DNA from: CAVPDG01 sp963702535
Lineage (GTDB): Bacteria; Chloroflexota; Anaerolineae; Anaerolineales; UBA4823
Length of the DNA stretch: 64,000 nt
Reading direction: 5' to 3'
NCBI GenBank assembly: GCA_963702535.1
Contig: CAVPDG010000004.1
Span: 248,001 to 312,000 of the forward strand
The position numbers and the translations under genes were made by a program. Below, one piece after another: positions 27,212-36,630 of the stretch; position 1 is the stretch's first letter; each line of letters opens with the position of its first letter. A model generated the notes under the pieces. It was not told where the DNA came from. It saw only the letters and a program-made list of their open reading frames with translations, and did not search any database.

Positions 27212-27624
27212 TTAGCTCAGCAACTTTCGTATTTCGATTAATAAGAATATCAGCACAGTTGGGAAGCTGAGGCAGGATAACCAGAAACTCCACGTGGTTT
27301 GATCGGTCAGTGCAACCAGGATGAGACCGAAAAAGACGGGCAGAAGTGCAAATCCGAAATATGCAGGTATTTTAGCTATCAGTGTATACCGTTTATTCCA
27401 GTTTTCCAATATAGTTGATCGTGATAATGAACCCCATACACCAAATGCCAATAAACCAATGGTAAAGATAATAATAAATATGCAATCAGAAAAGCAGCAT
27501 TGCCCGATAAACCTGGAGGTAGGATTTGCTTTCGCTCAACGATAGTCGTAAGCATCTCGATCAGAAAGCAGATAAGGATTACCATCAAAATTGCGCCAAT
27601 CATCAATTGCTTCTTCAAATTCAT
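27212..27624 (-). CDS. small membrane protein (one frameshift)
   Basis: About 137 residues after joining frames near 27460: MNLKKQLMIGAILMVILICF, then NAAFLIAYLLLSLPLVYWHL, then KRYTLIAKIPAYFGFALLPV and a final helix (WLSCLSFPTVLIFLLIEIRK). Four hydrophobic segments, no recognised family. This region is AT-richer than the operons on either side, which may mark acquired DNA. The break is in AT-rich sequence rather than a G/C run. Confidence 0.6.
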
Positions 27625-27660
27625 CGCTAGCTCCCTGGATCGATTTGGGCTTGTTGCTCG

Positions 27661-27972
27661 CTAGATGATCTCTTCGATGAAAATATCCCACACGATCCCT
27701 GCATCAAGAGTGGGGGTTGCTACTTTCCTGCTCTTGCCTACCTTCAAAATTAATTTTGTACAGGGCTGACCTTCCCCTATGCTTTTATTTTCAGGTATCA
27801 GGGCGAGATTCGGGCCGGTAAACTCAAGCTCGACCGTCTGTGCGTTTATGCTATTAATCCTGAACTCGTATTGCTCGTTGGACAAACCTGTCAGGCTGAA
27901 GCTTTCCCCTGCGGCAAGAAGATATTCCTTGGGTTTTCGATTTGTTCAACGATCACCCAGTGGAATGGGTGA
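27661..27972 (-). pseudogene. fragment of an unrecognised beta-rich protein
   Basis: The readable frame (27661-27885, no ATG; TTG possible) encodes NEQYEFRINSINAQTVELEF and ends VWDIFIEEII. The preceding sequence continues the same protein in other frames (HWVIVEQIENPRNIFLP, then LAAGESFSLTGLSNEQYEF) up to about 27970 but with a shift and no start codon. So this is a broken C-terminal part of a secreted or beta-sandwich-like protein. Family not identified. Confidence 0.4.
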
Positions 27973-28062
27973 ATCAGATGTGTGCTTTCATTTTATTCTT
28001 TGCGCTCAGCTTGGAACAGATTCTGCCTATGAACGGTTTCGATGAGAGGTCTTTCAATCAGC

Positions 28063-28255
28063 CTAATTCGCCAGCAAAGTGGCGAGTTGCTGCGTAGTAT
28101 CAGCCACCCCGGCTTCCATTTCAGCGCTGAGCATGGCATCGCGATCGGAGACTGATTTGAAAACCGAACAGGCGCGAAAGAGGGTGCTCTTGCGGGGCGT
28201 CGAATACCCGTTTGACAATCATTTCTTGTTTTCCGGGTTCGGCTGTAAAGGTCAT
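28063..28255 (-). pseudogene. SRPBCC/AHSA1-domain protein with internal deletion
   Basis: The start MTFTAEPGKQEMIVKRVFDA is the typical first strand of AHSA1-type SRPBCC proteins. After one indel it reads LFRACSVFKSVSDRDAML and then the C-terminal helix SAEMEAGVADTTQQLATLLA with a stop. A full protein is about 150 residues; here roughly 90 central residues are missing, leaving both ends joined. It is therefore a deletion remnant and not functional. Confidence 0.7.
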
Positions 28256-28385
28256 TCTATGCATCGTGTGCCTGCGGGTATCTCCGAGTCTTCTTTTGTT
28301 GCTACTGATAATGATTTTATCCTAAAAAATAATGTAAGATTGTCATACTCTTCACAACTATTCCCTGATCCAGAAAGAGCCGTCG

Positions 28386-29689
28386 ATGCCATCTCCCTCA
28401 ACCGCTCGCATCTCAACCCGCATGTGGCTCGTCATGGCTGCCCTGGCGTTTACCGGTCAGATCGCCTGGGCAGTGGAAAACTCCTGGTTCAACACCTTTG
28501 TCTACGATACGATCACGCCCGACCCGCGCCCTGTGGCGTGGATGGTGGCAGCCAGCGCCATCACCGCTACATTGACCACCTTGCTGGTGGGCACGCTCAG
28601 CGACCGCACCCGCTCGCGTTGGGGGCGCCGGCGTCCCTACATCCTGTTCGGGTATATTTTGTGGGGGTTGGCGACCGTCCTTTTTCCGACGACGGCTTTC
28701 ATCAAGCAAACTGGCCTGGCGATCATGATGGTGGTCTTCATGGACTCGCTGATGACCTTCTTCGGCTCCACCGCCAATGATGCCGCCTTCAACGCCTGGA
28801 CCGCCGATATCGCCAGGAGCGAGCAGCGCGGCCGGGTGGAAGGTGTGCTCAACCTGAGCCTCTTCCTGGCTCAGATTGTCGCGATGGTCGCTGCAGGCAT
28901 CTTGATCGATAGCGTTGGTTATTTTGTATTCTTCTATACCCTGGGCGGGATTGTGATGCTGGTTGGGCTGGTCGCGGGAAGCTTGCTGAATGACCCGCCG
29001 CACCGTGGGGACGAGGAGCAGCGCCCTTCGTTCTGGGCGGAATTTGCCGGGTTGTTCAATCTTGACACGCTGCGGCAGAATCGAGCGTTGTTCATCCTGC
29101 TGCTGTTCATCATGATCACCAGCATCGGCATGGAAGTCTCTTTCCCCTATCTCATCATCTACCTGGAAAATTACATCGGCGTCACCAAGACGGAATACGC
29201 CATCATCGGCGGGACGGTTCTGGTGGGAGCTGCCATACTTGCCATCCCCTTCGGCATCCTCGCCGACCGCTGGAACAAGCGCCTGATGCTGGCGATCGCC
29301 GTTATCCTCAGCAGCCTGGGTGGCATCCTGCTCTCGCTGGTCAATACGCTGCCGCTGCTGGCGCTCACCGGCTTCCTGTGGCAGGGCTTCGCGGTGGCGG
29401 TGTCCATCGCCTCCGTCGCCTGGCTCAAGGACCTGCTGCCGGAAGAGAACCGCGGCAAGTTCCTGGGCATCCGTATGATCTTCTGGATCGCCATCCCGAT
29501 GGTGGTGGGACCCTGGATCGGCTCGCAATTGATCCAGAATTACGGCATCCCCACCACACTCAACGGGCAGAGCCGGTTTCATCCCGGTACCGATCATCTT
29601 CCAGGTGGGCAGCCTGATCGCCCTGCTGGGACTCATCCCACCTGTACTTCACCCGGAGGCAAGAGGATGCGCGCAACCATCCAGCGTGA
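28386..29689 (+). CDS. MFS transporter of the GPH/sucrose-transporter type (two frameshifts)
   Basis: About 430 residues with 12 helices. Loop 2-3 has RTRSRWGRRRPYILFG, the RxGRRRP signature of glycoside-pentoside-hexuronide and plant-sucrose-like carriers. The second half has FGILADRWNKRLML and EENRGKFLGIRM. Frame changes near 29570 and 29645 give the natural end LYFTRRQEDARNHPA, with TGA at 29687-29689. Its last bases overlap the GH127 start by 23 bases, so the two are coupled. It probably imports oligosaccharides released from arabinose- or galactose-containing glycans. An AAAGAG site precedes ATG 28386. Confidence 0.85.
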
Positions 29690-31646
29690 TTTCTGGCATC
29701 AGCGCCTGGAGGTCAACGCCCGGCGGGCTATCTTCCACCAGTGGGAGCAGCTCGAGGCGTCTGGCTGCATCGAGAATTTTCGCCTGGCAGCCGGGAAAAC
29801 GACCGGCTTCCGCGAGGGCTGGTTCTTCGCCGATTCGGACGCCTACAAATGGCTGGACGCCGCCTCCCGGATCTGGGCGCAGTACCCCGATGCGCGCCTG
29901 GGGCAGCTGATGGACGGCTTGATCGACCTGCTGGCAGCCGCCCAGGAGCCGGACGGTTACCTCTTCACCTACAATCAGATCCATTTCCCCGGGACGCGCT
30001 GGAGGAACCTGCAGATCGAGCACGAGCTTTACTGTCACGGTCACCTGATCGAAGCCGGCGTCTCGCATCACGAAGCGACAGGCCGTACCGACCTGCTGGA
30101 GATTGCGCGGCGGGCTGCTGACCGGATCGTGGCCGATTTTCGCGGCAAGGGACCGGCTTACACGCCCGGGCACGAAGAGATCGAGATCGCCCTGTTGCGG
30201 CTGCACCAGGCGGCGCCGGATGGGGAGGCTTATCTGGATATGGCGCGCCAGTTCATCGAGCAACGCGGGCGCACATCCGGCTTTGCGCTGTTCCTCTTCC
30301 GCCAGAACATTGACGTGGCAAGGCGTGGCAAGTTCGTGCGCCAGCAGAAGCAAGCCTACCTGGCAGCCCACCCGGAGTTCAAGCCCTACAAGATGCCGCC
30401 GGGCAACATCTCCAAACTGCCGCGCAACAGCAAGCTGCGCTGGTACGCCAGCGCCCTGAGCGGCAAGTACTTCCAGCAGCATGCCCCGGTGCGCGAGCAG
30501 AGCGTGCCGGTGGGGCATGCGGTGCGCTTTGCTTACCTGGAGACGGCGATTGCCATGCTGGCGCGAGCGAGCGGCGACCTGAGCCTGCTGCCGGCGCTCG
30601 AAGCCGCCTGGGAGCGCATGGTGCTGCGCCGCATGTACGTCACTGGCGGCATCGGCGCGCTGCCCGGTCTGGAAGGCTTCGGCAACGATTACGAGCTCGA
30701 TCCTGAGCACGCTTATGCGGAGACCTGCGCCGCGCTGGCGTGCCTGTTCTGGAACTGGGAGATGGCGCAGCTCAGCGGCGAGGCGAAATACAGCGACTTG
30801 TTCGAGTGGCAGCTCTACAACGCTGCGGCGGTGGGGATGGGGCTGGACGGGACGAGCTACCTGTATAACAATCCCCTCGCCTGCCGCGGGGAGGTGACCC
30901 GCAAGCCGTGGTACGCCGTCCCCTGCTGCCCGTCCAACCTCTCACGCACCTGGGCGGACCTGGGTAGATACATCTTCTCCAGTGAGCCGCAGGGGCTTAC
31001 CGTGCACCAGTACATCAGCAGCCGGCTGGAGGGCGAGACCATCCAATGTGAAGATGGCGCGGATGCGCTGGTGAGCCTGGAGATGCAGTCGCACCTGCCC
31101 TGGGAGGGTCGTGTCCGGATACGTTTTATGGGGGTAAGCGGGACGAGCCCTGCGCGCTTTGCGCTGCGCCTGCGCCAGCCCTCCTGGGCTGCCGGCATGC
31201 AGGTGACGGTCAACGGCGCAGCCATTCCTACGCCGGTGGAGCGCAAGCCGGTGGCTGAGACGCCCGCTTCCGGCTATGACCCGCGCCAGGCTTCATTCGC
31301 CGTGCTGAGCCGCCTCTGGGCTGCCGGCGATGTGATCGAGATCGCCTTCGACATGCCCATCCGCCTGCTGCGCGCCCACCCAAAGGTCAAGGGGCATGAG
31401 GGCAAAGCCGCGGTGAGGCGCGGTCCCCTGGTATACTGCCTGGAGGACGTGGACAACCCGGGGATCGACATCTTTACCGCCCGGCTCGACCCGTCGTCGC
31501 TGGCGCCAACCTTCGATGAAACCTTGTTGGGAGGCATCATTCGCGTGGCGGGCAAGACCCTGGATGGGAAGCCACTGAGCTTCATCCCCTACTTCCTGTG
31601 GGGAAACCGCGGTCCTTCTCAGATGACCGTCTGGATCCATTGCTAA
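29667..31646 (+). CDS. GH127-family beta-L-arabinofuranosidase
   Basis: 659 residues, intact. The start ATG 29667 follows CGGAGGCAAGAGG. The catalytic zinc-thiolate site of GH127 is visible: AYAETCAALACLFWNW supplies Glu and Cys ligands, and WYAVPCCPSNLSRTW holds the Cys-Cys pair that includes the nucleophile. An (alpha/alpha)6 barrel covers about residues 1-400 (EPDGYLFTYNQIHFPGTRW), then beta-sandwich domains. These enzymes remove beta-L-arabinofuranose from hydroxyproline-rich plant glycoproteins. No signal peptide, so it acts on imported oligosaccharides. The reading frame runs open upstream only because of a break in the MFS gene. Confidence 0.92.
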   Translation: MRATIQRDFWHQRLEVNARRAIFHQWEQLEASGCIENFRLAAGKTTGFREGWFFADSDAYKWLDAASRIWAQYPDARLGQLMDGLIDLLAAAQEPDGYLFTYNQIHFPGTRWRNLQIEHELYCHGHLIEAGVSHHEATGRTDLLEIARRAADRIVADFRGKGPAYTPGHEEIEIALLRLHQAAPDGEAYLDMARQFIEQRGRTSGFALFLFRQNIDVARRGKFVRQQKQAYLAAHPEFKPYKMPPGNISKLPRNSKLRWYASALSGKYFQQHAPVREQSVPVGHAVRFAYLETAIAMLARASGDLSLLPALEAAWERMVLRRMYVTGGIGALPGLEGFGNDYELDPEHAYAETCAALACLFWNWEMAQLSGEAKYSDLFEWQLYNAAAVGMGLDGTSYLYNNPLACRGEVTRKPWYAVPCCPSNLSRTWADLGRYIFSSEPQGLTVHQYISSRLEGETIQCEDGADALVSLEMQSHLPWEGRVRIRFMGVSGTSPARFALRLRQPSWAAGMQVTVNGAAIPTPVERKPVAETPASGYDPRQASFAVLSRLWAAGDVIEIAFDMPIRLLRAHPKVKGHEGKAAVRRGPLVYCLEDVDNPGIDIFTARLDPSSLAPTFDETLLGGIIRVAGKTLDGKPLSFIPYFLWGNRGPSQMTVWIHC

Positions 31647-31657
31647 ACGAGAGTAGC

Positions 31658-33464
31658 ATGCAAAATCAAAAAAACAACACTGTTTCCTTACGCACACCGT
31701 GGACTCCTGCGGAGCCCTGTCCGCTGCCGGAATACCCGCGCCCGCAAATGACCAGACCGGAATGGGTGAACCTCAATGGGTTGTGGGAATATGCGCTGCA
31801 GCCCGAGGAGCTTCCCGCTCCGCAAGCGTACAGCGGCAATATCCTGGTGCCTTTCCCGCTGGAGTCGCTGCTTTCCGGCGTCCAAAAGCCGCTGCTGCCA
31901 GACCAGAAGCTGTGGTACCGGCGCACGTTCCCTGATCCGCGCCCGGCTCTTGCCAGGCGCCGGCGGGGATGAACGCCGGGTGCTGCTCCATTTCGGCGCC
32001 GTCGACTACCTGTGCGAGACCTGGGTCAACGGCAAGCGGGTTGGCGAGCACACCGGCGGCTACCTGCCTTTTACCTTTGATATTACCGATGTCGCTTGCT
32101 GCGGGCGAAAACGAGCTGGTGGTCTCCGTTTGGGATCCCACGGATGCGGGGCTGCAGCAGCGCGGCAAGCAGGTATTACGCCCGAAAGGCATCTGGTACA
32201 CGGCGGTTTCCGGCATCTGGCAGACGGTATGGCTGGAGGGTGTGCCGGCTGTCAGCATCCAATCCCTGATGCTCACTCCCGACCTGGATAACCAGATGCT
32301 GGGCGTGCAGGTGCAGATCAGAGGCGACGCCGAAGCCGAGCTGCTGCGGCTGGAAGCGGAAGCTTATGCCAGTGGTGAGCGAGTGGCGAGCGGCGCCGGC
32401 GCAGCAGACAGCGAGCTAAAGCTGACCATCCCCGACCCGCGAGCCTGGAGCCCGGCGGACCCCTACCTGTATGACTTGCGCGTGCGCCTGGTTTGTGGCG
32501 GAGAAGGTGCTGGATGAGGTGGAGAGCTATTTTGCCATGCGCAAGTTCGAGCTGCAGCAGGATGCGCACGGGTACCCGCGCTTCGCCCTGAACGGCGAGC
32601 CAATGTTCCTCTACGGTCCACTTGGACCAGGGATACTTCCCGGATGGGCTGTACACACCGCCATCCGAAGAAGCCATGCTCTTCGACATCGAATACGCCC
32701 GCAAGACCGGCTGCAACCTGATCCGCAAGCACGTCAAGGTCGAGCCGTTGCGCTGGTATTACCACTGCGACCGGCTGGGGATGATCGTCTGGCAGGATAT
32801 GCCCAACGGCGGCTTGATCGACGGCGAGGTGATCGCCACCCTGGCGTTGGGCTTCGGCTACCAGCGCAACGATACCCGCCGGCTGAAGCGCTTCGGGCGC
32901 GCCAAGCAAGCCAACCGGGCTGAGTTTATGGCGGAGCTGCAGGGCATGATCGACCACCTGTACAACGCCGCCTGCATCGCGGTATGGGCGCCGTTCAACG
33001 AGAGCTGGGGGCAGTTCCAGGCGAATGAAGTGGCGAAATGGGTCAAATCTTACGATCCGACGCGCCTGGTGGAGCATGCTTCCGGCTGGTTCGACCAGGG
33101 CGGCGGCGATTTTCAAAGCCGGCATGTTTATATGAAGAAGGTCAAGCGCCCCAAGCAGGATGGGCGGGCGTTTGCCCTCAGCGAGTTCGGCGGCTACAGC
33201 CTGAAAATCCCCGGTCACGTCTGGAACGAGGATAAAAAGTTCGGCTACCGCTCCTACGATTCCAGCGAAGCGCTGACCGAGGCTTACCTGCGACTGCTGG
33301 ATACCGAAGTCAAGCCGCTCATCCCGCAGGGTTTGGCTGCGGCGATCTATACCCAAACCAGCGACGTGGAGATCGAGATCAACGGCTACCTGACCTACGA
33401 CCGCAAGGTGGAGAAGATGGACGCCGAGGTGCTGCGCATCGTGCATGAGGAGCTGATTGGCTAG
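31658..33464 (+). CDS. GH2-family glycoside hydrolase (four frameshifts)
   Basis: About 600 residues when frames are joined near 31945, 32095, 32505 and 32625. N-terminal jelly roll (WVNLNGLWEYALQPEELPAP ... KLWYRRTFPDP; DYLCETWVNGKRVGEHTGGY), immunoglobulin-like domain, then TIM barrel with acid/base Glu in APFNESWGQFQANEV and nucleophile Glu in ALSEFGGYSLK. Most like beta-galactosidase/beta-glucuronidase-type GH2 enzymes of cytoplasmic glycan operons. It follows GH127 by 11 bases. Every break is repaired by one base with conserved protein on each side, so errors in the sequence are more likely than decay. Confidence 0.86.
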
Positions 33465-33481
33465 GGCAGTCAAAATGGGGG

Positions 33482-33540
33482 TTGACAAATTCAAAGTCTC
33501 CTGTATAATGTAAAAGTACTTTGAATAACAAAGTACTTTT
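33482..33540 (+). promoter_or_regulatory. consensus promoter with 12-5-12 inverted-repeat operator
   Basis: TTGACA (33482-33487), 16-bp spacer, TATAAT (33504-33509). Immediately downstream two perfect 12-bp arms AAAAGTACTTTG (33512-33523) and CAAAGTACTTTT (33529-33540) flank AATAA. Each arm contains the palindrome AAAGTACTTT. The operator spans the expected transcription start, so binding there should block initiation. Confidence 0.92.
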
Positions 33541-33555
33541 CGTGAGGAGAGTAAT

Positions 33556-34206
33556 ATGAATCAACCCCTTAGCTTGAAATCCGCGGAGCGCAAAGCATTT
33601 CAGACAACGATGTCGGATGGTTTGTGGGATGTATTCATCGGTTGCTTTGTGCTCATGTTTGCCATCGCTCCGCTCCTGAGCGAATCGCTGGGTGATTTTT
33701 GGAGCTCATTCATTTTTTTGCCCTTCTGGGGGTTGGTTTACCTTGCCATCTGGCTGATGCGTAAATACGTGGTTGCTCCCCGAATGGGCACGGTGCGTTT
33801 TAGCGATGCGCGGCGGTTGAAGATACGCCGTTTCAGCATCGTTATGGTGGTCGTCAACACCCTTGCCCTCGTCCTGGGTTTGCTGGTCTTGTTTTTGTAT
33901 GGACGAGATTCTGCCAGCGGGTCTGCCAGATTATCTGGTATTTATCCCTATGCATTTGGCGCCTTCCTGCTCGTGGGTTTCAGCATCGCAGCGTATCTGC
34001 TGGACTGCCCGCGCTTCTTTGTTTATGGGTTGATGCTCTTCATTGCGGCGCCAGTGGGTGAGTGGTTGTCTAACAACTATGGCGCGTCACACCATGGATA
34101 CCCCATCGTATTTGGCTTTGTTGCCGGGGTGATTATCCTCACTGGGGTGGTTCTCTTCATCCGGCTTTTGATCAAAAATCCGCCGGTTGATGACCAGGTA
34201 GGCTAA
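33556..34206 (+). CDS. integral membrane protein, partner of a winged-helix regulator
   Basis: 216 residues with six hydrophobic helices: DVFIGCFVLMFAIAPLLSES, FWSSFIFLPFWGLVYLAIWL, SIVMVVVNTLALVLGLLVLF, YPYAFGAFLLVGFSIAAYLL, VYGLMLFIAAPVGEWL, FGFVAGVIILTGVVLFIRLL. The ATG follows GTGAGGAGAGTAAT. The arrangement (membrane protein then HTH_34-type regulator in one operon) recurs in many bacteria, but the function is not known to me. The promoter carries a strong inverted-repeat operator. Confidence 0.78.
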   Translation: MNQPLSLKSAERKAFQTTMSDGLWDVFIGCFVLMFAIAPLLSESLGDFWSSFIFLPFWGLVYLAIWLMRKYVVAPRMGTVRFSDARRLKIRRFSIVMVVVNTLALVLGLLVLFLYGRDSASGSARLSGIYPYAFGAFLLVGFSIAAYLLDCPRFFVYGLMLFIAAPVGEWLSNNYGASHHGYPIVFGFVAGVIILTGVVLFIRLLIKNPPVDDQVG

Positions 34207-34207
34207 G

Positions 34208-34534
34208 ATGGGAGAAAATCCGTCCGACCCTCGATTGCAATTCCTGGCGAACATCGATCCGGTTATTCATGCCCCAGCGCGGCTGATGATCCTGACCTAC
34301 CTTTACGTGGTGGAAAGCGCCGATTACGTTTTCCTGATGCGCCTGACCGGGTTGACCTGGGGCAACCTGGCGACACACCTGAATAAGCTGGAAGAAGCCG
34401 GCTATGTGGAAGTGCAGAAATCCTTCAACGGCAAGAAGCCTCAAAGCACCTTGCGCATGACCGAAAATGGAAGAGATGCCTTCCGCTTGTATAAGAAAAG
34501 CATGGTGGAAGTGCTGAACGATCTACCCGAATGA
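34208..34534 (+). CDS. winged-helix transcriptional regulator (HTH_34 type)
   Basis: 108 residues: IDPVIHAPARLMILTYLYVV (helix 1), FLMRLTGLTWGNLATHLNKL (recognition helices), EEAGYVEVQKSFNGKKPQST (wing), LRMTENGRDAFRLYKKSMVE (dimer helix). This is the layout of small MarR/ArsR-like repressors of the HTH_34 family. It starts one base after the stop of the membrane protein gene, so it is co-translated. The 12-5-12 repeat at 33512-33540 is the likely target. Confidence 0.88.
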   Translation: MGENPSDPRLQFLANIDPVIHAPARLMILTYLYVVESADYVFLMRLTGLTWGNLATHLNKLEEAGYVEVQKSFNGKKPQSTLRMTENGRDAFRLYKKSMVEVLNDLPE

Positions 34535-34609
34535 TCTTTTGTGCGGATTTTATGCGGGTTTGCCCCGATGGCTGGTGGGGAGGATGTGTCTCCGTCGCGG
34601 AAAACGTGT

Positions 34610-35575
34610 TCAACCAGGCAAGGTTATCCGGATTTCCTTACTGTTGCTATCGACCAACCTGAGGTAACGCGCCTGCAGATCTTTGATTTCGTTCTCGAAA
34701 AGGTATTGCGCGTATTCCAGGTAATCGAAGTCCTGCGGGGCAGGGATCTCCCCGGATTGCTGCAAGCCATACTGCACCAACCCCCACATGGCGCTGAAGA
34801 GCAGCAGCATGTACTTCATGCCCAGCAGCCGCCGGGTATGCCAGGTGTCCATCCCGCCAAAGTAACACGTCAGCATCACCTCTTCTAAATCGGACGGGAT
34901 CGGTCCGTCGCTGTCGTGGGTGTACACCAGCGTGGCGAGATCGTAGTAGATATCGCCCAACCCGGCGAATTCCCAGTCCAGGATCTTGATGCATTTTTCG
35001 TTCTCAACGAAGAGATAGTTGACGGAGACCAGGTCGTTGTGGCAGAAGCGCCGCCAGGCGTGACAGGTCATTCTGTTGGTCCGCCTGCACCTGGCGCATG
35101 GTTTCCAGGTAGGAAGCGAAACTGCTGGGAAGCGGCGCATGGTAACGCTGCGCCGTATCCAGGTAGGTCCGCCACGCGCTGGAAAGGGGAAAAAGTCGCT
35201 CCGTTCGGGGGGAGAGCATGCAGGCGCTTGACCGTTTCCGCCAGCAGGCGCACGTTTTCAGGGGTGCGGAACTCTTGCGCCTGCCAGTGGCGCCCGTCGT
35301 ATCCAGCGCGTCACCAGGTGACCCTGCGGCTCTAGGAATGCCACCACTTCCGGCGCAATGCCAGCGGCAGCGGCTGCCTGCAATGCAGCGAGCTCGCCGC
35401 GGCGGTCGATGCCCAGGCGCGCTGCGTTATCGCCGCTCACGCGCAGCACGAAGCGCTCACCATCCACCGTGAGGCGATAATTCTGGTTGGTCAGCCCGCC
35501 AATGCGCTCGATCTGGATGTGCTGTTTGCCCTGCCAGGCAGGGATGCGGGCGATGATCTCCTGTACAGTGTCCAT
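34610..35575 (-). CDS. APH/choline-kinase-like phosphotransferase (three frameshifts)
   Basis: About 320 residues after joining frames near 35260, 35190 and 35070. N-lobe: IERIGGLTNQNYRLTVDGER with RFVLRVSGDNAARLGIDR. C-lobe: FCHNDLVSVNYLF (catalytic HxDxxxxN pattern) and IKILDWEFAGLGDIYYDLAT (metal-binding D-W-E). The LDWEFAG/YYDLA pattern is closer to choline and ethanolamine kinases than to aminoglycoside enzymes. Substrate is therefore likely choline or a similar small alcohol. No operon partner is evident. Confidence 0.83.
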
Positions 35576-35889
35576 GGATTGGAGATATTATCACAAATAA
35601 GCCTGGGCGATAAATAGGGGTTACGCAGTTCAGAGGGGGATTTGGGCGATGACCTGCCTAAATACCCCCAAACACCTACCAACTGCGTGATCCTATTAAA
35701 TTAAGATAGTGGTCTGAGATCAGCTCATAGGGGGGATTACCGGTAGGCTGACATGTGTTGTAGCATCCTGGTGCGTAAGGCCACATGCCGCTTGTATGGC
35801 CGTTTACCTGCTCAAATACGAGCCGATCAGTCCGGCATCCTCAAGGTCTTCGATACGCCGGAATACTTCAGTATGCCGTTTTCATCGCA
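35576..35889. repeat. intergenic region holding an imperfect inverted repeat
   Basis: About 310 bases without a gene. At 35614-35647 and 35656-35696 two arms match in inverted orientation: ATAGG-xxx-ACGCAGTT then GGGGG(T)ATTT(G/A)GGC. Only 8 bases lie between, so the whole is an 83-base hairpin that could be a small non-autonomous element or a bidirectional terminator-like structure. Nothing else recognised in the region. Confidence 0.55.
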
Positions 35890-36223
35890 TTATAGATGGG
35901 GCGCTTTCCATCTCGTGATGGTGGATGCGAACGGGGGTTTGATTTTGTGCGCGTTGAACGGGTACCAGCCCAGCTCGGCGCGGATCGCCTGCTCTTTTAG
36001 CTCGGTCGATCCCCAAATCAAGGTGACTCCCAGGATGGCAACGACAACACACAGCTCCATCATTGTTGATGAACAACGATGCGACCACGATGGCAAATCC
36101 CAACCCCATCATATAGGGCCACCACAGGTATCCCAGCCAGCGCTCGGTAAAGATCACCAGCGGGAATCCGATGCCGATGATGAGTATAGTTAGGATGCCA
36201 GAAAGTAAGCCAAATAGATCCAT
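35890..36223 (-). CDS. DUF4491 family small membrane protein (one frameshift)
   Basis: About 110 residues. MDLFGLLSGILTILIIGIGF then VIFTERWLGYLWWPYMMGLG and, after a shift near 36060, ELCVVVAILGVTLIWGSTEL with KEQAIRAELGWYPFNAHKIK. Three membrane helices followed by a cytoplasmic GW-[YF]-P-x-N motif are characteristic of DUF4491 proteins. Function unknown. It is the last gene of a minus-strand set with the M23 peptidase and another small membrane protein. Confidence 0.78.
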
Positions 36224-36235
36224 AATCTTTCACTA

Positions 36236-36630
36236 TCAGTCGCTTGAAATCCTCGCGCCGCTTGGGTCGCGCTTGAGCAGATCCACGGTTGTGGCGTTAG
36301 CAGCAGGGTCCGCGAGCAAGCGGGCGTGGCGGGGGTTGTTGGGGTTGGCAGGGGCGCGCCCTTTGCGCACGCGGCGTTGCTGGCGGGTGAATTCGAGCGC
36401 GTCCCAGAGCAGGGTCATACCGATAATGCCGAGAGCAGTTTGCGATAATCTGCTTTCGGCAATCAGTGAATAATATTCAAGCAAAATGCCCAGCGCGGCA
36501 AAAATCAGCGTAGGGAGCCAAATGGTAGGGGAGGCGAACTCGATTTTGCGCACGGCGACATGCCCGAGCCAGATGCCCAGGAAGGCGCTCAAAGCAGCGA
36601 TGATGCCAAAGGGTTGATTGCCATAATCAT
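36236..36630 (-). CDS. small membrane protein with C-terminal NPNNPRHAR motif (one frameshift)
   Basis: From ATG 36630, whose first bases overlap the stop of the upstream peptidase gene as ATGA. A missing T in TTT near 36612 restores MAINPFGIIAALSAFLGIWL, then IWLPTLIFAALGILLEYYSL and LSQTALGIIGMTLLWDALEF, and a cytoplasmic tail RKGRAPANPNNPRHARLLAD. About 130 residues, three helices. The tail motif seems conserved in proteins next to DUF4491 genes, but I know no function. Confidence 0.68.

Noticed and set aside
28386..31646. Single 1,086-codon protein joining MFS and GH127
   Set aside because: The fusion arises from frame breaks at the MFS end; a ribosome-binding site and ATG at 29667 and a natural MFS stop at 29687 show two overlapping genes.
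34610..35575. Aminoglycoside resistance enzyme
   Set aside because: The kinase motifs are those of the broad APH fold, and the LDWEFAG and YYDLA segments are closer to choline/ethanolamine kinases.
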